Assembly (NCBI RefSeq): GCF_016862955.1
Contig: NZ_BONY01000015.1
Location: 1-64,000, forward strand
Source of the DNA: Rhizocola hellebori
Lineage (GTDB): Bacteria > Actinomycetota > Actinomycetes > Mycobacteriales > Micromonosporaceae
Direction of reading: 5' to 3'
DNA: 64,000 bases
In this document: positions 26,742-35,202 of the stretch, one piece after another
Layout of the letters: each line of letters begins with the position of its first letter
Position numbering within the stretch: the first letter of the stretch is position 1
The notes under the pieces: generated by a model
The model's database searches: none
Seen by the model: only the letters and a program-made list of their open reading frames with translations
What the model was told of the DNA's origin: nothing
Made by a program: the position numbers and the translations under genes

Positions 26742-26797
26742 GCGATAGAGCCTAGATCTTCGGTTTGCGAAAGCCGCAGCCTGGGAACTCTGTTGTC

Positions 26798-26992
26798 ATG
26801 GATACCAACGACGCTCGTAACAAAGCCGAAGAGTTAAAGGGCAAGGCCAAGGAAAAGGTTGGCGACTGGACCGACAACGAGAGCCTTCAGGCCGAGGGCC
26901 TCTCCGACCAGGCGAAGGCGAAGGCCAAGCAGGCCGGCGAAAACATCAAGGATGCGGCTGAAGACGCGGCCGAAAGCCTGCGCAACCGCTAA
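26798..26992 (+). CDS. CsbD-family stress protein
   Basis: 64 residues, highly charged and helical, with the CsbD repeat KAEELKGKAKEKVGDWT and AEGLSDQAKAKAKQAGENIKD. Homologues are strongly induced in general stress, often by a SigB-type factor. Starts at ATG 26798. Long helices with Lys/Glu heptads suggest a disordered or amphipathic protein. Divergent from the antiporter. Confidence 0.9.
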   Translation: MDTNDARNKAEELKGKAKEKVGDWTDNESLQAEGLSDQAKAKAKQAGENIKDAAEDAAESLRNR

Positions 26993-27019
26993 TCCCCGGC
27001 AGGTGTCCGGGTGAAATAA

Positions 27020-27064
27020 AACGACAAGCGCTGCTCCGCCGCCCAGGCGAGCAGCGCTGTCGTT
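27020..27064 (+). terminator. long hairpin after csbD-like gene
   Basis: AACGACA-AGCGCTGCTC (27020-27036) pairs with GAGCAGCGCTGTCGTT (27049-27064) with one bulged A and a 12-nt loop. It follows the CsbD-type gene by 28 bp. No T tract, but the stem is long enough for termination. Confidence 0.7.
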
Positions 27065-27189
27065 GCGTCATAGCAAAATCTTTTCCAGGGAGATGTAGAG
27101 AAGCCGTTGGCGGCTCCGACCCACCTACGAAAGCACCGCCGGAGGACACCGCGAATCGGTGTCTGCATTGGACGAATAGGGAGCCCACC

Positions 27190-27552
27190 ATGAAGTACAT
27201 GCTGCTGATCTACAACAACCCGGCCGTTCTGCAGGCCCTGCCCGAGCCCGAGCTGACGGCGTTCATGGGCGAGGTGGACATCGTCATGAAGGAGCTGACC
27301 GAGTCCGGCGAGCTGGTCGGGGGCGCTGCCCTCGCCGACGCCTCGCGGACCAGGACGGTGCGGGTCCGCGACGGCGTCCCCGCCGTCACCGACGGGCCGT
27401 TCGCCGAGGCCAAGGAGCAGTTCGCCGGTTACCTGACGGTCGATTGTGAGACCCCGGAGCGCGCCGAGGAGATCGCCGCCCGCTGGCCGGACTCGCACTA
27501 CTGGGCGATGGAGGTCCGCCCGATCATGGGCGAGTCGGGTGTGGAGATGTAG
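27190..27552 (+). CDS. YCII-related/DGPF domain protein
   Basis: 120 residues with the family marks MKYMLLIYNN at the start, the DGPFAEAKEQFAGYL motif and a final EVRPIM. DGPF proteins have a ferredoxin-like fold and are often found near ECF sigma factors; no enzymatic activity is established. GGGAG lies before ATG 27190. Stands alone between a hairpin and the next gene 79 bp on. Confidence 0.9.
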   Translation: MKYMLLIYNNPAVLQALPEPELTAFMGEVDIVMKELTESGELVGGAALADASRTRTVRVRDGVPAVTDGPFAEAKEQFAGYLTVDCETPERAEEIAARWPDSHYWAMEVRPIMGESGVEM

Positions 27553-27631
27553 AAGCATCCGCGGTTTCCCGCGCGCGCGACTGGGGTACCAAAGGCGACG
27601 TATCTTCACGACCGTGCGCGGGAGGCACAAG

Positions 27632-28060
27632 ATGATAATTCTGGGACTGCTGCTTTTGCTTGCTGCAACTGGCCTTTCGCTCGCCGCGATCCAGGCCAAC
27701 CGCAGCGTGTTCGATGACTCGGCCGGGGTCGTGGGACTGTTCGGTTACAGCATCGAGGCCAGTGTCGGCCAGGTCTTCCTGGTCGGCGCGATCGCCGGGG
27801 CGGTGGCCCTGCTCGGCCTAGCCATGATCATTGGCGGGTTCGGCCGTGGCGCCCGCCGCCGCATCGCCGCCCGCCGCGAGTTGCGCCGGCAGGACGCCGA
27901 GGTGCGCGACACCCAGCGCCGCGAGGAGGCTGACGTGGCCGAGCGCGCCAGGGCCGAAAAGACCGCCGCCCGAGCCGAGCGCAAAGCTGCGGCCGAGCAG
28001 GAGCGGGAAGCTCAGCATCGCGCCGCCGAAGAGCGCGAAGAGGAGCTGGCCCGCCACTAG
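27632..28060 (+). CDS. two-helix membrane protein with charged coiled-coil tail
   Basis: 142 residues. Two membrane helices (about 2-20 and 45-68) bring both ends to the inner side, followed by a tail of 70 residues made almost entirely of Arg, Glu and Ala that should form a coiled coil. GGGAGG precedes ATG 27632. The family is not recognised; similar small proteins occur across actinomycetes. It converges on the HEAT-like gene with terminator hairpins in between. Confidence 0.7.
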   Translation: MIILGLLLLLAATGLSLAAIQANRSVFDDSAGVVGLFGYSIEASVGQVFLVGAIAGAVALLGLAMIIGGFGRGARRRIAARRELRRQDAEVRDTQRREEADVAERARAEKTAARAERKAAAEQEREAQHRAAEEREEELARH

Positions 28061-28067
28061 TCGAGTC

Positions 28068-28134
28068 GGTGCCGCCGGTTCCCCCGTCCGGCGGCACCGG
28101 CCTCGCCCGTCACGCGATCAGGATCGCGACGGGC
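28068..28134. terminator. paired hairpins between convergent genes
   Basis: GGTGCCGCCGG (28068-28078)/CCGGCGGCACC (28088-28098) is an 11-bp hairpin, followed by GCCCGT-CA-CGCGATC/GATCGCG-ACGGGC (28105-28134) with a small bulge. The second runs into the end of the minus-strand gene. Each would serve one of the converging transcripts. Confidence 0.7.
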
Positions 28135-29689
28135 GGGGGTAGCCGGTTTGTTCGGCCAGCCAGCGGGCGGTTTGCGCGCTGCGGCCGGTCAGGGTGGCCA
28201 GGGCCTGGTCGAGGAGATCGGCCGGTGGGTTTTCGCCTCTGAGGTGGAACAGGCCACTTGCTCCGTAGACGCGGTGCTTCAGGCTGGCCGGGTCGTCGCG
28301 CAGCGCTTCGAGACGCTCGATGATCCCGGGGAAGGCGTCGCCGAACAGTTCCGCCGCGAACAGGGTGGCTTTGACGTTCGACGCGTCAGCGGCGAGGAGG
28401 GCCTCACGCATGAATTGCGGGTCGGCGCCCGCATGGTGGGCGAGGTAACCGAAGTACAGGTCATCGCCGGCAAGTGCTTGCAGCGCTTGGATGGCGATGT
28501 CGTCGTCCTCGCCGAGGTCGGCCAGCGCCTGCGCCACCGAGATTCGCCAGCGGGGGTCGGCCGTGGGCAGGGCCTGAGCCAGAACCGGGACAAGCGAGCT
28601 GTCTGCCCAGCGGCGGGCCAGCCGGAGCAGGCCGTTGATCTCCTGGACATCCCTGGACAGGCGTTGACCTGCCTGAAGAAGCTCCGCGACGCGTTCGGAG
28701 ACGGCCGCTTTCAGCTCCGCCGACGGCTCCTCCTGCTCCTCTTCGAGCGCCTGGATGAGCTGTTTGGCAGTCATACCGTCGCGGATCACCTGTGCCGCAT
28801 AGGGTTTCCAGCGCGGGTCGCCCATCAGCAGGAGGCCGCCGGTGGCAAGCCGCCTGTTCTTCGGGGTGTCGTCGAGCAGAGCCGCTATCCGATCGGCGAA
28901 CGGGAGCGCCAGGTAGGGCGACGGGCAGATGGTGCGCAAGGCGTCGCGCCTTACCAGCTCGTCGTCGTCGGCGAGCATGTGTCCAATGAAGACGCTCAGA
29001 TCGCCTGCGGGGTAGAGCCGTCGAACGGCTCGTGCCGCCTCGCGGCGAAGCTCAACCGGCGAAGCCGGTGCCGCGATCACATCCAGGGCCGCGACCCGGT
29101 GGTCGCCGAGATAGGCGAGCAGGTCGGCCAGATCGGCGTCGCGCCAGGCCAATTCGTAGAGCGCGTCGGGATCGCGAACCAGCGCGGCCGCCAGCTGCTG
29201 TGCGCTCTCGGCGGTGGCGGCGTGGCCCAGCTCGCGCGCCGCGACCAGGGCGGTGACCGGCGAGGTGATGGTGAGGAGGAAGGTGGGGTGGAGCCGGGCG
29301 GCCGCGATCTTGGCGGTTTCGTCCTCGAGGTCGGCCAGCCGCGCGGCCAGCTCCGGGTCTCCCGTCCCGTGCCCGAGCACCTGCAGCGCGGCGACCTGAA
29401 GGTCGGGCTCGGGCGAACGGGTGAGCTTGAGCAGGGTGGCGGTGTGCCGGCTGATCTCATGCTGGACCGCGGCGGGTGCCTCTTGCCGCGCCAGCTCGAT
29501 CACCACGTCGAGCAGAGCCGCGGGCAGATCGGCACCGGGATCGGCCGCGCAGGAGATCAGCAGGGCCGTGGCGAGCTGGCGGTCGGCGTCGCTGGCCTGG
29601 CTGGACAGCAGATGGATCTCCAGATGCTCGGCCTGCTCGCTATCGGCCGCGGCCTTGGCTACCAGCTCGTGAATCACTCGCGCGAGCAT
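28118..29689 (-). CDS. HEAT/armadillo-like helical repeat protein
   Basis: About 523 residues of helix pairs rich in Ala, Leu and Asp; several units read like HEAT repeats (for example VAALQVLGHGTGDPELAARLADL and RISVAQALADLGEDDDIAIQAL). No catalytic motif, signal peptide or membrane helix. Such solenoids usually bind other proteins. ATG 29689 is taken because MLARVIHELV begins the helical pattern; ATG 29755 would add 22 residues. Neither has a clear ribosome site. Partner unknown. Confidence 0.65.
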   Translation of the reverse strand: MLARVIHELVAKAAADSEQAEHLEIHLLSSQASDADRQLATALLISCAADPGADLPAALLDVVIELARQEAPAAVQHEISRHTATLLKLTRSPEPDLQVAALQVLGHGTGDPELAARLADLEDETAKIAAARLHPTFLLTITSPVTALVAARELGHAATAESAQQLAAALVRDPDALYELAWRDADLADLLAYLGDHRVAALDVIAAPASPVELRREAARAVRRLYPAGDLSVFIGHMLADDDELVRRDALRTICPSPYLALPFADRIAALLDDTPKNRRLATGGLLLMGDPRWKPYAAQVIRDGMTAKQLIQALEEEQEEPSAELKAAVSERVAELLQAGQRLSRDVQEINGLLRLARRWADSSLVPVLAQALPTADPRWRISVAQALADLGEDDDIAIQALQALAGDDLYFGYLAHHAGADPQFMREALLAADASNVKATLFAAELFGDAFPGIIERLEALRDDPASLKHRVYGASGLFHLRGENPPADLLDQALATLTGRSAQTARWLAEQTGYPRPSRS

Positions 29690-29796
29690 AATCGAGCGCG
29701 GGCCGGCGGGCGTATGCAAAACGCGAGCGGGTAACAAATTGATATCGGCCACCATTGACCGGTGTAGATCGGCTCTACCTGGGCATTCCAGGTGGC

Positions 29797-31014
29797 ATGG
29801 GTACCAGACAATGGCGTCTCCCCGCGGCCCTCGCGGCGCTGATCCTGCTCGGCGCGTCCGCCTGCGGCGGGGACGACAACCAAGGTAATCAGACCGGTGC
29901 CAACCTGCAGATGTACGCGTTCTCCTCGTCCGCGGCCGAGGACGCGGCGCTCAACGCCGCCATCGCCGCCTATAACAAGCTCGGCCGCAACACGGTGCGG
30001 CTCAACATCCTTCCCGAATATGACACGGCGCTGCAGACGGCCCTGGCGGGCGGTCAGCCGCCGGACGTCTTCTATGTCAACGACAACAAGCTGCCCGATC
30101 TGGCCCGCGCCGGTGCGCTGGAACCGATCGGCGACAAGGTGGACAACCCGGACGACTTTTACGAGAGCCTGCGGCAATCGTTCACCTTCGAAGGCGCGTA
30201 CTACTGCCCGCCGAAGGACTTCTCCACCCTGCAACTGATCTACAACGTCGACGAGCTGGCGGCGGCCGGTGTGCAGCCACCCAAGACGTGGGAGGAGCTG
30301 ACCGCGGCGGCCCAGAAGCTGACCAAGCCCGGCCGGCCGGGGCTCGCCATCAACCCCGAGTTCTACCGGTGGGGGGTCTTCCTGGCCCAGGCGGGAGGCT
30401 GGCCGACCAACAGCGACGTCACCAAGATGACCATGGACACAGCTCAGGTGCGGCAGGCCCTGCAATACGTGGCTGACCTGCACAAGAGCGGGTCGGCGGC
30501 AACCGCGGCCGCGGTCGGGACGGGGTGGGGCGGCGAGGCGCTCGGCAAGGGCAAGGCGGCCATGACCATCGAGGGCAACTGGATCGTCGGGGCGATGAAG
30601 GCCGACTTCCCGAACCTCAAGTACGCGGTCGCCGAGCTGCCCGCGGGCCCGAGCGGCAAGGCCACCATGGCGTTCTCGGTCTGCTACGGCGTGGCCAAAG
30701 CCTCGAAGAACAAGGCCGCCGCCATCGACTTCGTGAAGTTCCTGACCTCTTCGGAGCAGCAGCTGGCGTTTACCAAGGATTTCCCGGTGATGCCCTCGCG
30801 CAAGTCGCTTTCGGAGCAGTGGCTGGCGAGCAAGCCCGAGCTGCGGGCCTTCGTCAACGGCGCGGCCTACGCCAAGAAGGCCGTTTTCATCCCCGGCTTC
30901 GCGCCGGTGGTGGATTCCATGAACGATGGGATCCAGGGCCTGGCCGCCGGTGACCGCACCGTTGATCAGGTGGTGATGGCCACGCAGCAGGCCGGCCAGG
31001 ACGTCCTCAAGTAG
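29797..31014 (+). CDS. carbohydrate ABC transporter substrate-binding lipoprotein
   Basis: 405 residues. Lipoprotein signal (LGASAC, lipid on Cys23), then a periplasmic-binding-protein fold of the MalE type (EDAALNAAIAAYNKLG, PPDVFYVNDN, IEGNWIVG). It captures an oligosaccharide outside the cell for the two permeases that follow. Starts at ATG 29797. Two small inverted repeats (GTAGA-TCGGC-TCTAC at 29764-29778; ACCTGG-GCATT-CCAGGT at 29777-29793) lie just before the start and could be control sites. Sugar not identifiable. Confidence 0.92.
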   Translation: MGTRQWRLPAALAALILLGASACGGDDNQGNQTGANLQMYAFSSSAAEDAALNAAIAAYNKLGRNTVRLNILPEYDTALQTALAGGQPPDVFYVNDNKLPDLARAGALEPIGDKVDNPDDFYESLRQSFTFEGAYYCPPKDFSTLQLIYNVDELAAAGVQPPKTWEELTAAAQKLTKPGRPGLAINPEFYRWGVFLAQAGGWPTNSDVTKMTMDTAQVRQALQYVADLHKSGSAATAAAVGTGWGGEALGKGKAAMTIEGNWIVGAMKADFPNLKYAVAELPAGPSGKATMAFSVCYGVAKASKNKAAAIDFVKFLTSSEQQLAFTKDFPVMPSRKSLSEQWLASKPELRAFVNGAAYAKKAVFIPGFAPVVDSMNDGIQGLAAGDRTVDQVVMATQQAGQDVLK

Positions 31015-31020
31015 CCCGCG

Positions 31021-32046
31021 GTGGCCCTGTTTCGAAAAAGGTCCCGCATCCACGGACATCAGAGCCTCGCCGGATGGCTATTCGTCTTGCCGGCCCTGGC
31101 GGGGCTCGGTGTGTTCCTGCTCGCCCCGATCCTGATGGCCTTCTGGGTAAGCTTCCGGGAGTGGAGTGCCCTTGCGCCGCTTGACACCTCGACCCCGATC
31201 GGAGTCAAGAACTATCACGATCTGCTGATCCGCTCCGGGATCGTGCAGACCGACTTCGCCCGCAGCCTGCGCAACAACCTCTACTACGTGCTCGGGGTGG
31301 TCCCGGCACAGACCGCGCTGGCCTTCTTCCTGGCCGTGGTGGTGAACTCGAAACTGTTGAAGGGAAAGGCGTTCTTCCGCACCGCGTTCTACTTCCCTTC
31401 GGTGACAAGCTCGATCGCGGTGGCATTCATCTTCGTTTTCCTCTTCAGCCCCAGCGGCGTCGTCAACGTGCTGCTGTCGGCTCTGCTGCCCGGCGTCGTG
31501 GAAACGGTGTGGCTCAACGAGGCCGACGGGCTCATCCATCTCGCGTTGGGCTGGGTCGGGGTCGACTCCGCGCCCGGCTGGATGGGCGGCAAGGTGATGG
31601 GACTGTCCTTATGGGACTGGCTGTCCGGCCCCAGCGTCGCGATGAGCACCGTGATGATCCTCGCTATCTGGACTACCACCGGAACCTTCATGCTCATGTT
31701 CCTCGCGGGCCTGCAGAACATCCCGGAGGAGCTGGACGAGGCCGCGCTCATCGATGGGGCCACTGGGCGGCAGCGCTTCTTCAAGGTGACGCTGCCTTTG
31801 ATGCGGCCGACGCTTTTCCTGGTACTGACGCTCGGCATCATCGGCACGTGGCAGGTCTTCGATCAGATCTACGCGATGACCGCGGGCGGCCCGCAGAAGA
31901 CGACCCTGACACCGTCCTATCTCATCTACCGCGAAGGGTTTGAGAACTCCGCGATGGGCCGGGCCGCCGCCATCGCCTTCATCCTCTTCGTCGTGATCCT
32001 CCTCTTCACCGGGCTGCAGCGGCTTGCCCTGCGCAGGAACGGGTGA
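31021..32046 (+). CDS. sugar ABC permease, MalF type
   Basis: 341 residues with six or seven membrane helices and the EAA loop (EELDEAALIDGATGRQRFFKVTLPLM) that docks the ATPase. GTG 31021 is 6 nt after the binding-protein stop. A 30-40 residue insertion after helix 3 (VWLNEADGLIHLALGWV) is larger than usual. No ATPase gene follows; in actinomycetes such importers borrow a shared ATPase such as MsiK. Confidence 0.93.
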   Translation: MALFRKRSRIHGHQSLAGWLFVLPALAGLGVFLLAPILMAFWVSFREWSALAPLDTSTPIGVKNYHDLLIRSGIVQTDFARSLRNNLYYVLGVVPAQTALAFFLAVVVNSKLLKGKAFFRTAFYFPSVTSSIAVAFIFVFLFSPSGVVNVLLSALLPGVVETVWLNEADGLIHLALGWVGVDSAPGWMGGKVMGLSLWDWLSGPSVAMSTVMILAIWTTTGTFMLMFLAGLQNIPEELDEAALIDGATGRQRFFKVTLPLMRPTLFLVLTLGIIGTWQVFDQIYAMTAGGPQKTTLTPSYLIYREGFENSAMGRAAAIAFILFVVILLFTGLQRLALRRNG

Positions 32047-32885
32047 TTCCGATGACGGCCGCCCGCAAAGCCACCGGCTACCTGGTGCTGACCGCTTTCG
32101 CGCTGATGTTCCTGTACCCGTTCGTGCTTTCGCTGGCGAGCACGTTCAAGTCGCGCGCCGAGGTGGTGGCGCATCCGGTGCTGCCGTGGCCGCTCGACCC
32201 GTCGAGCCGGGCCTGGGAGAACATTCTCGTGCACAGCGACTTTCCACTGTGGACGATCAACTCGATCCTGGTGACGGTGGCGGCGACGCTGCTGCGCCTG
32301 TTCCTCGACTCGCTGGCCGGCTACTCGCTGGCGAGGCTGCGGTGGCGTGGGCGCGGGCTGGTCTTCACGTTTGTGCTCGGCGTGCTGGCCGTGCCGCCGA
32401 TCGTGCTGACCATCCCGCGGTTTCTGGTACTCAAAGAAATGGGTTTATTGAATTCTTATGCGGGGCTGGTGTTGCCGCTGGCCGTTGACGCAGTCGGCAT
32501 CTTCATCATGAAGCAGTTCTTCGAAAGCCTGCCGCCCGAGCTGGAGGAGGCGGCCCGCATCGATGGCGCGAACATCTTCCAGACCTTCTGGCGCATCGTG
32601 CTGCCGCTGGCCCGGCCCGGCTTGATCACCTTGACGATCCTCTCCTTCCAGGGCACCTGGAATGAGTTTCTGCTGCCGCTCATCGTGGTGCGCGGCGATC
32701 CGGACCTGTGGACGCTGCCGTTCGGCCTGTCCACGCTGGGCCGGGGCGGCGCGGGAGGCCAAAGCTTCGACTATCCGGTGATGCTGGCCGGTTCCATGCT
32801 CACCATCATCCCGCTCGCGATTGTCTTCGTTGTGCTGCAACGCTTCTTTGTCCGCGGAATTGCTGCAGGCGCTGTCAAAGGCTGA
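32043..32885 (+). CDS. sugar ABC permease, MalG type
   Basis: 280 residues, six membrane helices and the EAA loop (PPELEEAARIDGANIFQTFWRIVLPL). GTG 32043 overlaps the previous stop by 4 nt; ATG 32052 is also possible. Forms the channel together with the MalF-type protein. Last transport gene of the operon. Confidence 0.93.
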   Translation: MIPMTAARKATGYLVLTAFALMFLYPFVLSLASTFKSRAEVVAHPVLPWPLDPSSRAWENILVHSDFPLWTINSILVTVAATLLRLFLDSLAGYSLARLRWRGRGLVFTFVLGVLAVPPIVLTIPRFLVLKEMGLLNSYAGLVLPLAVDAVGIFIMKQFFESLPPELEEAARIDGANIFQTFWRIVLPLARPGLITLTILSFQGTWNEFLLPLIVVRGDPDLWTLPFGLSTLGRGGAGGQSFDYPVMLAGSMLTIIPLAIVFVVLQRFFVRGIAAGAVKG

Positions 32886-32908
32886 GGTGATGTGCGAAGG
32901 TTAGGGCT

Positions 32909-33859
32909 ATGCCCAGTGGTGAGGAGCGCGACGGGGTCTCGCTGACCAACCTTGACCAGCCGCTGTTCGAAGAGGCCGGAGCGAGCAAGCGTGATCTTGT
33001 CGACTATCTCGACAGCGTCCGTGACCGGATCATCCCGCAGCTCGCGGACAGGCCGCTGTCGGTGATGCGGGTGCTGCGCGGGCAGAAGCCATTCATGCAA
33101 AAGAATGTCCCCAAGTACACGCCGGAGTGGGTCGCCACGGTGCAGGTGTGGGCGGAGAGCTCGCATCGGGAGGTCTCCTACGCCCTGTGCAACGACCGCC
33201 GGACCCTGCTGTGGTTCGCCAACCAGCGTGCGGTCGAATATCACCCGGCGCTGGTGCTCGCGGAGAAGTGGACCCACCCCACGCACCTGATTCTCGACCT
33301 CGACCCGCCGGAGGAGAACGCCTTCGCCAAAGCCGTTGCGGCGGCGAAACTTGTGCGCCGGGCGCTGGCGGAAACGGGGCTGGCCGGTGCGGTAAAAACG
33401 AGCGGGGCCAAGGGAGTGCACGTGTTCGTCCCGATCGATGAGCACGCTTCGATCGAGGACGTCGCCGCGGCCACCCGGGCGCTCGCCGCGCGCGCCGAGC
33501 GGATCGATCCCGAGCTGGCCACCACCGCCTTCATCGTCCAGGACCGCGGCGGCAAGGTGTTTCTCGACTCGACCCGGGCCGGGGGAGCGACAGTGGCGGC
33601 CGTCTACAGCCCGCGGCTGCGGCCCGGCGTGCCGGTCTCCTTCCCGGTGGGCTGGGACGACCTGGACAGCGTGACCCCCGGCGACTTCACCGTGCACACG
33701 GCCGCCGCACTGCTCGGCGAGCGCGATCCGTGGGCCGAGCAGATGCCCAAGCCGCAGCGCCTGCCCGACGACCTGATCGCCGAGGGCCACACCATTCCGA
33801 TCGCGCGGGTGCAGGCGATGCACGAGGGCAAGCGCCGGGCCCGCGCCAAGCGCGCCTAG
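32909..33859 (+). CDS. stand-alone LigD-type polymerase (PolDom) for NHEJ
   Basis: 316 residues, the archaeo-eukaryotic primase-type polymerase domain of LigD without ligase or 3'-phosphoesterase domains. Catalytic DLD motif Asp130/Asp132 (LILDLDPP), KTSGAKGVHVFVP (about 163-175) and the later TAFIVQDRGGKVFLD strand are intact. Such proteins add ribonucleotides and fill gaps at broken ends during Ku-dependent repair. No Ku or ligase gene is in the window. It starts 23 bp after the sugar permease and shares CTAG stop (33856-33859) with the convergent gene. Confidence 0.92.
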   Translation: MPSGEERDGVSLTNLDQPLFEEAGASKRDLVDYLDSVRDRIIPQLADRPLSVMRVLRGQKPFMQKNVPKYTPEWVATVQVWAESSHREVSYALCNDRRTLLWFANQRAVEYHPALVLAEKWTHPTHLILDLDPPEENAFAKAVAAAKLVRRALAETGLAGAVKTSGAKGVHVFVPIDEHASIEDVAAATRALAARAERIDPELATTAFIVQDRGGKVFLDSTRAGGATVAAVYSPRLRPGVPVSFPVGWDDLDSVTPGDFTVHTAAALLGERDPWAEQMPKPQRLPDDLIAEGHTIPIARVQAMHEGKRRARAKRA

Positions 33860-34224
33860 CGCGTTCTTTTCGGCGGCGCGATGTACCACTCCTCGAAGGA
33901 GCGGCATCGCCCGTCGGGCGCCAGCTTGATGATCCATAGGTCCCGAAACTTTTCCCCGCTGCCGTACTTCACCTCGATGCGGGCGACCGAGGCTTCCTTG
34001 TCGACCGCCACCAGCTCGCTGGTCATCGTGAACACCTCGTCCGGGCCGGAGCGCTCCCTTTCCCACATCCTCGCGATGGCCGCGAGCCCCACCACCGGGC
34101 GGTGGTAAGGCCCCTGCAGGTAGGTGGCGTCCTCCGTGAAGATCGTTTTTAGTATTTGGGTACCGGGCGTGCGCCACGCCTTCTCATATGCGGCGATCCA
34201 TCCCGCGACCTGCTTGCGTCCCAT
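33856..34224 (-). CDS. SnoaL/NTF2-like domain protein
   Basis: 122 residues with the alpha-beta barrel pattern of SnoaL-like proteins: helical start (VAGWIAAYEKAW), FTEDATYLQGP, later strands around EVFTMTSELVAV and RIEVKYGSG, and a final DLWIIKLAPDGRC FEEWY segment. These fold into small-ligand pockets; some are enzymes, many unknown. ATG 34224 is preferred over TTG 34233. Convergent with the polymerase gene at a shared CTAG. Confidence 0.8.
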   Translation of the reverse strand: MGRKQVAGWIAAYEKAWRTPGTQILKTIFTEDATYLQGPYHRPVVGLAAIARMWERERSGPDEVFTMTSELVAVDKEASVARIEVKYGSGEKFRDLWIIKLAPDGRCRSFEEWYIAPPKRTR

Positions 34225-34313
34225 AGACGACAAGCTTGCCAGTTGGCTACGCGAAGCATGGCCGATGCCCTAGCATGGTCGGCACGCCGTCGAGTGAAGG
34301 GAGGTCAGAACAA

Positions 34314-34364
34314 ATGTCCGATGTTCTGCGCTCCCAGCCCGCTCCGGCGTTGCCGCGGGCCTGA
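34314..34364 (+). CDS. candidate 16-residue leader peptide
   Basis: ATG 34314 has a good ribosome site (AGGGAGG about 8 nt upstream) and opens MSDVLRSQPAPALPRA before a TGA. It ends 30 nt before the methyltransferase start. A TAGCAT at 34271-34276 could be the -10 element of the shared promoter. Codons cover the competing hairpins described next, so its translation could control the gene downstream. Not seen as a known leader family. Confidence 0.5.
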   Translation: MSDVLRSQPAPALPRA

Positions 34365-34386
34365 GCGGAGCGCCTTTACCCAAAGG
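34328..34386 (+). promoter_or_regulatory. competing hairpins hiding a ribosome site
   Basis: GGAGCGC (34367-34373) can pair with GCGCTCC (34328-34334); the overlapping CGGAGC (34366-34371) can instead pair with GCTCCG (34341-34346). After these, CCTTT (34373-34377) pairs with AAAGG (34382-34386), the ribosome site of the methyltransferase. A ribosome in the leader ORF would change which pairs form, as in translational attenuation. Stems are short; the effect is inferred from sequence alone. Confidence 0.45.
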
Positions 34387-34394
34387 AATCCGCA

Positions 34395-35165
34395 ATGACC
34401 CTGCCTGCTGCTCAACAGGAGGCGACCCGGCGTCGCCGTCAGTACCACGCCGAACGCACCGCGCAAAGCCACGCCTCCTTCCTCCTGCCCCACCTGCGGC
34501 CCGGAATGTCCCTTCTGGACCTTGGCTGCGGCCCCGGCTCGATCACGGTCGGCCTGGCCGCCGCGGTCGCTCCGGGCCAGACCACCGGCATCGACCTCGA
34601 CCCCGATCCGATCGACGGGGTCACCGTCGTGGCCGGAGACGTGATGCGGCTTCCGTTTCCGGACGCCAGCTTCGACGCCATCTTTTCCAGCGCGCTCCTG
34701 CAACACCTGGCCGATCCGCTTGGCGCGCTTCGGGAAGCCCGTCGGGTGGCCCGGCCCGGCGCGGTCATCGGCATTGTCGATGCCGACTGGGATGGCGAGC
34801 TGCTCTACCCCACCAACGACACGTTGCGGCGCTCCAACGAGCTGGCGCGCAAGCTCCGGGAGGGCACGAGTCCGTTTGTGGGCAAGCAACTGCGCCATCT
34901 GCTGGTGGAGGCGGGCTTCGTCCGGGCCGACGGATTTGCGCGCGTCATCCATCACGGCATGGCGGCCGAGGTCAGCGAGGTGGCCGCGCTCCAGGCCTCG
35001 GTGCTCAGCTATCCCGCGATTGTCGAGCGTGCGGTTTCGCACGGCTGGGCCAGTACCCAGGAAATGGCAGAAATGAGCGAAGCCTGGCTGGCTTGGGGCG
35101 AAGAGCCGGGCGCGTTCCTGGCCCGATTCTGGTGCGAGGCCATCGCCTGGGTGGCTAGCGAATGA
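34395..35165 (+). CDS. class I SAM-dependent methyltransferase
   Basis: 256 residues. Rossmann methyltransferase of the UbiE/Methyltransf_11 kind: motif I LDLGCGPGS (about 42-50), acidic GIDLDPD, motif GDVMRLPFPDASFD and the helix LLQHLADP. Substrate unknown. AAAGGAA (34382-34388) is the ribosome site. The leader ORF ahead of it suggests inducible expression, as seen for some antibiotic-resistance methyltransferases, although this protein is not an Erm type. Confidence 0.88.
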   Translation: MTLPAAQQEATRRRRQYHAERTAQSHASFLLPHLRPGMSLLDLGCGPGSITVGLAAAVAPGQTTGIDLDPDPIDGVTVVAGDVMRLPFPDASFDAIFSSALLQHLADPLGALREARRVARPGAVIGIVDADWDGELLYPTNDTLRRSNELARKLREGTSPFVGKQLRHLLVEAGFVRADGFARVIHHGMAAEVSEVAALQASVLSYPAIVERAVSHGWASTQEMAEMSEAWLAWGEEPGAFLARFWCEAIAWVASE

Positions 35166-35202
35166 GGTGCAACGCCGCACGCCTGTCGTGCGTGATTGGG
35201 CT

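Noticed and set aside
27000-27190. tRNA or small RNA gene
   Set aside because: A strong hairpin is present, but no cloverleaf or TTCGA loop.
28148-29734. 528-codon plus-strand frame opposite the HEAT-like gene
   Set aside because: No ribosome site or family likeness; the minus frame has the helical repeat pattern and better codon use.
29797-32885. Missing ATPase as a sign of a broken transporter
   Set aside because: Actinomycete sugar importers commonly use a shared ATPase encoded elsewhere.
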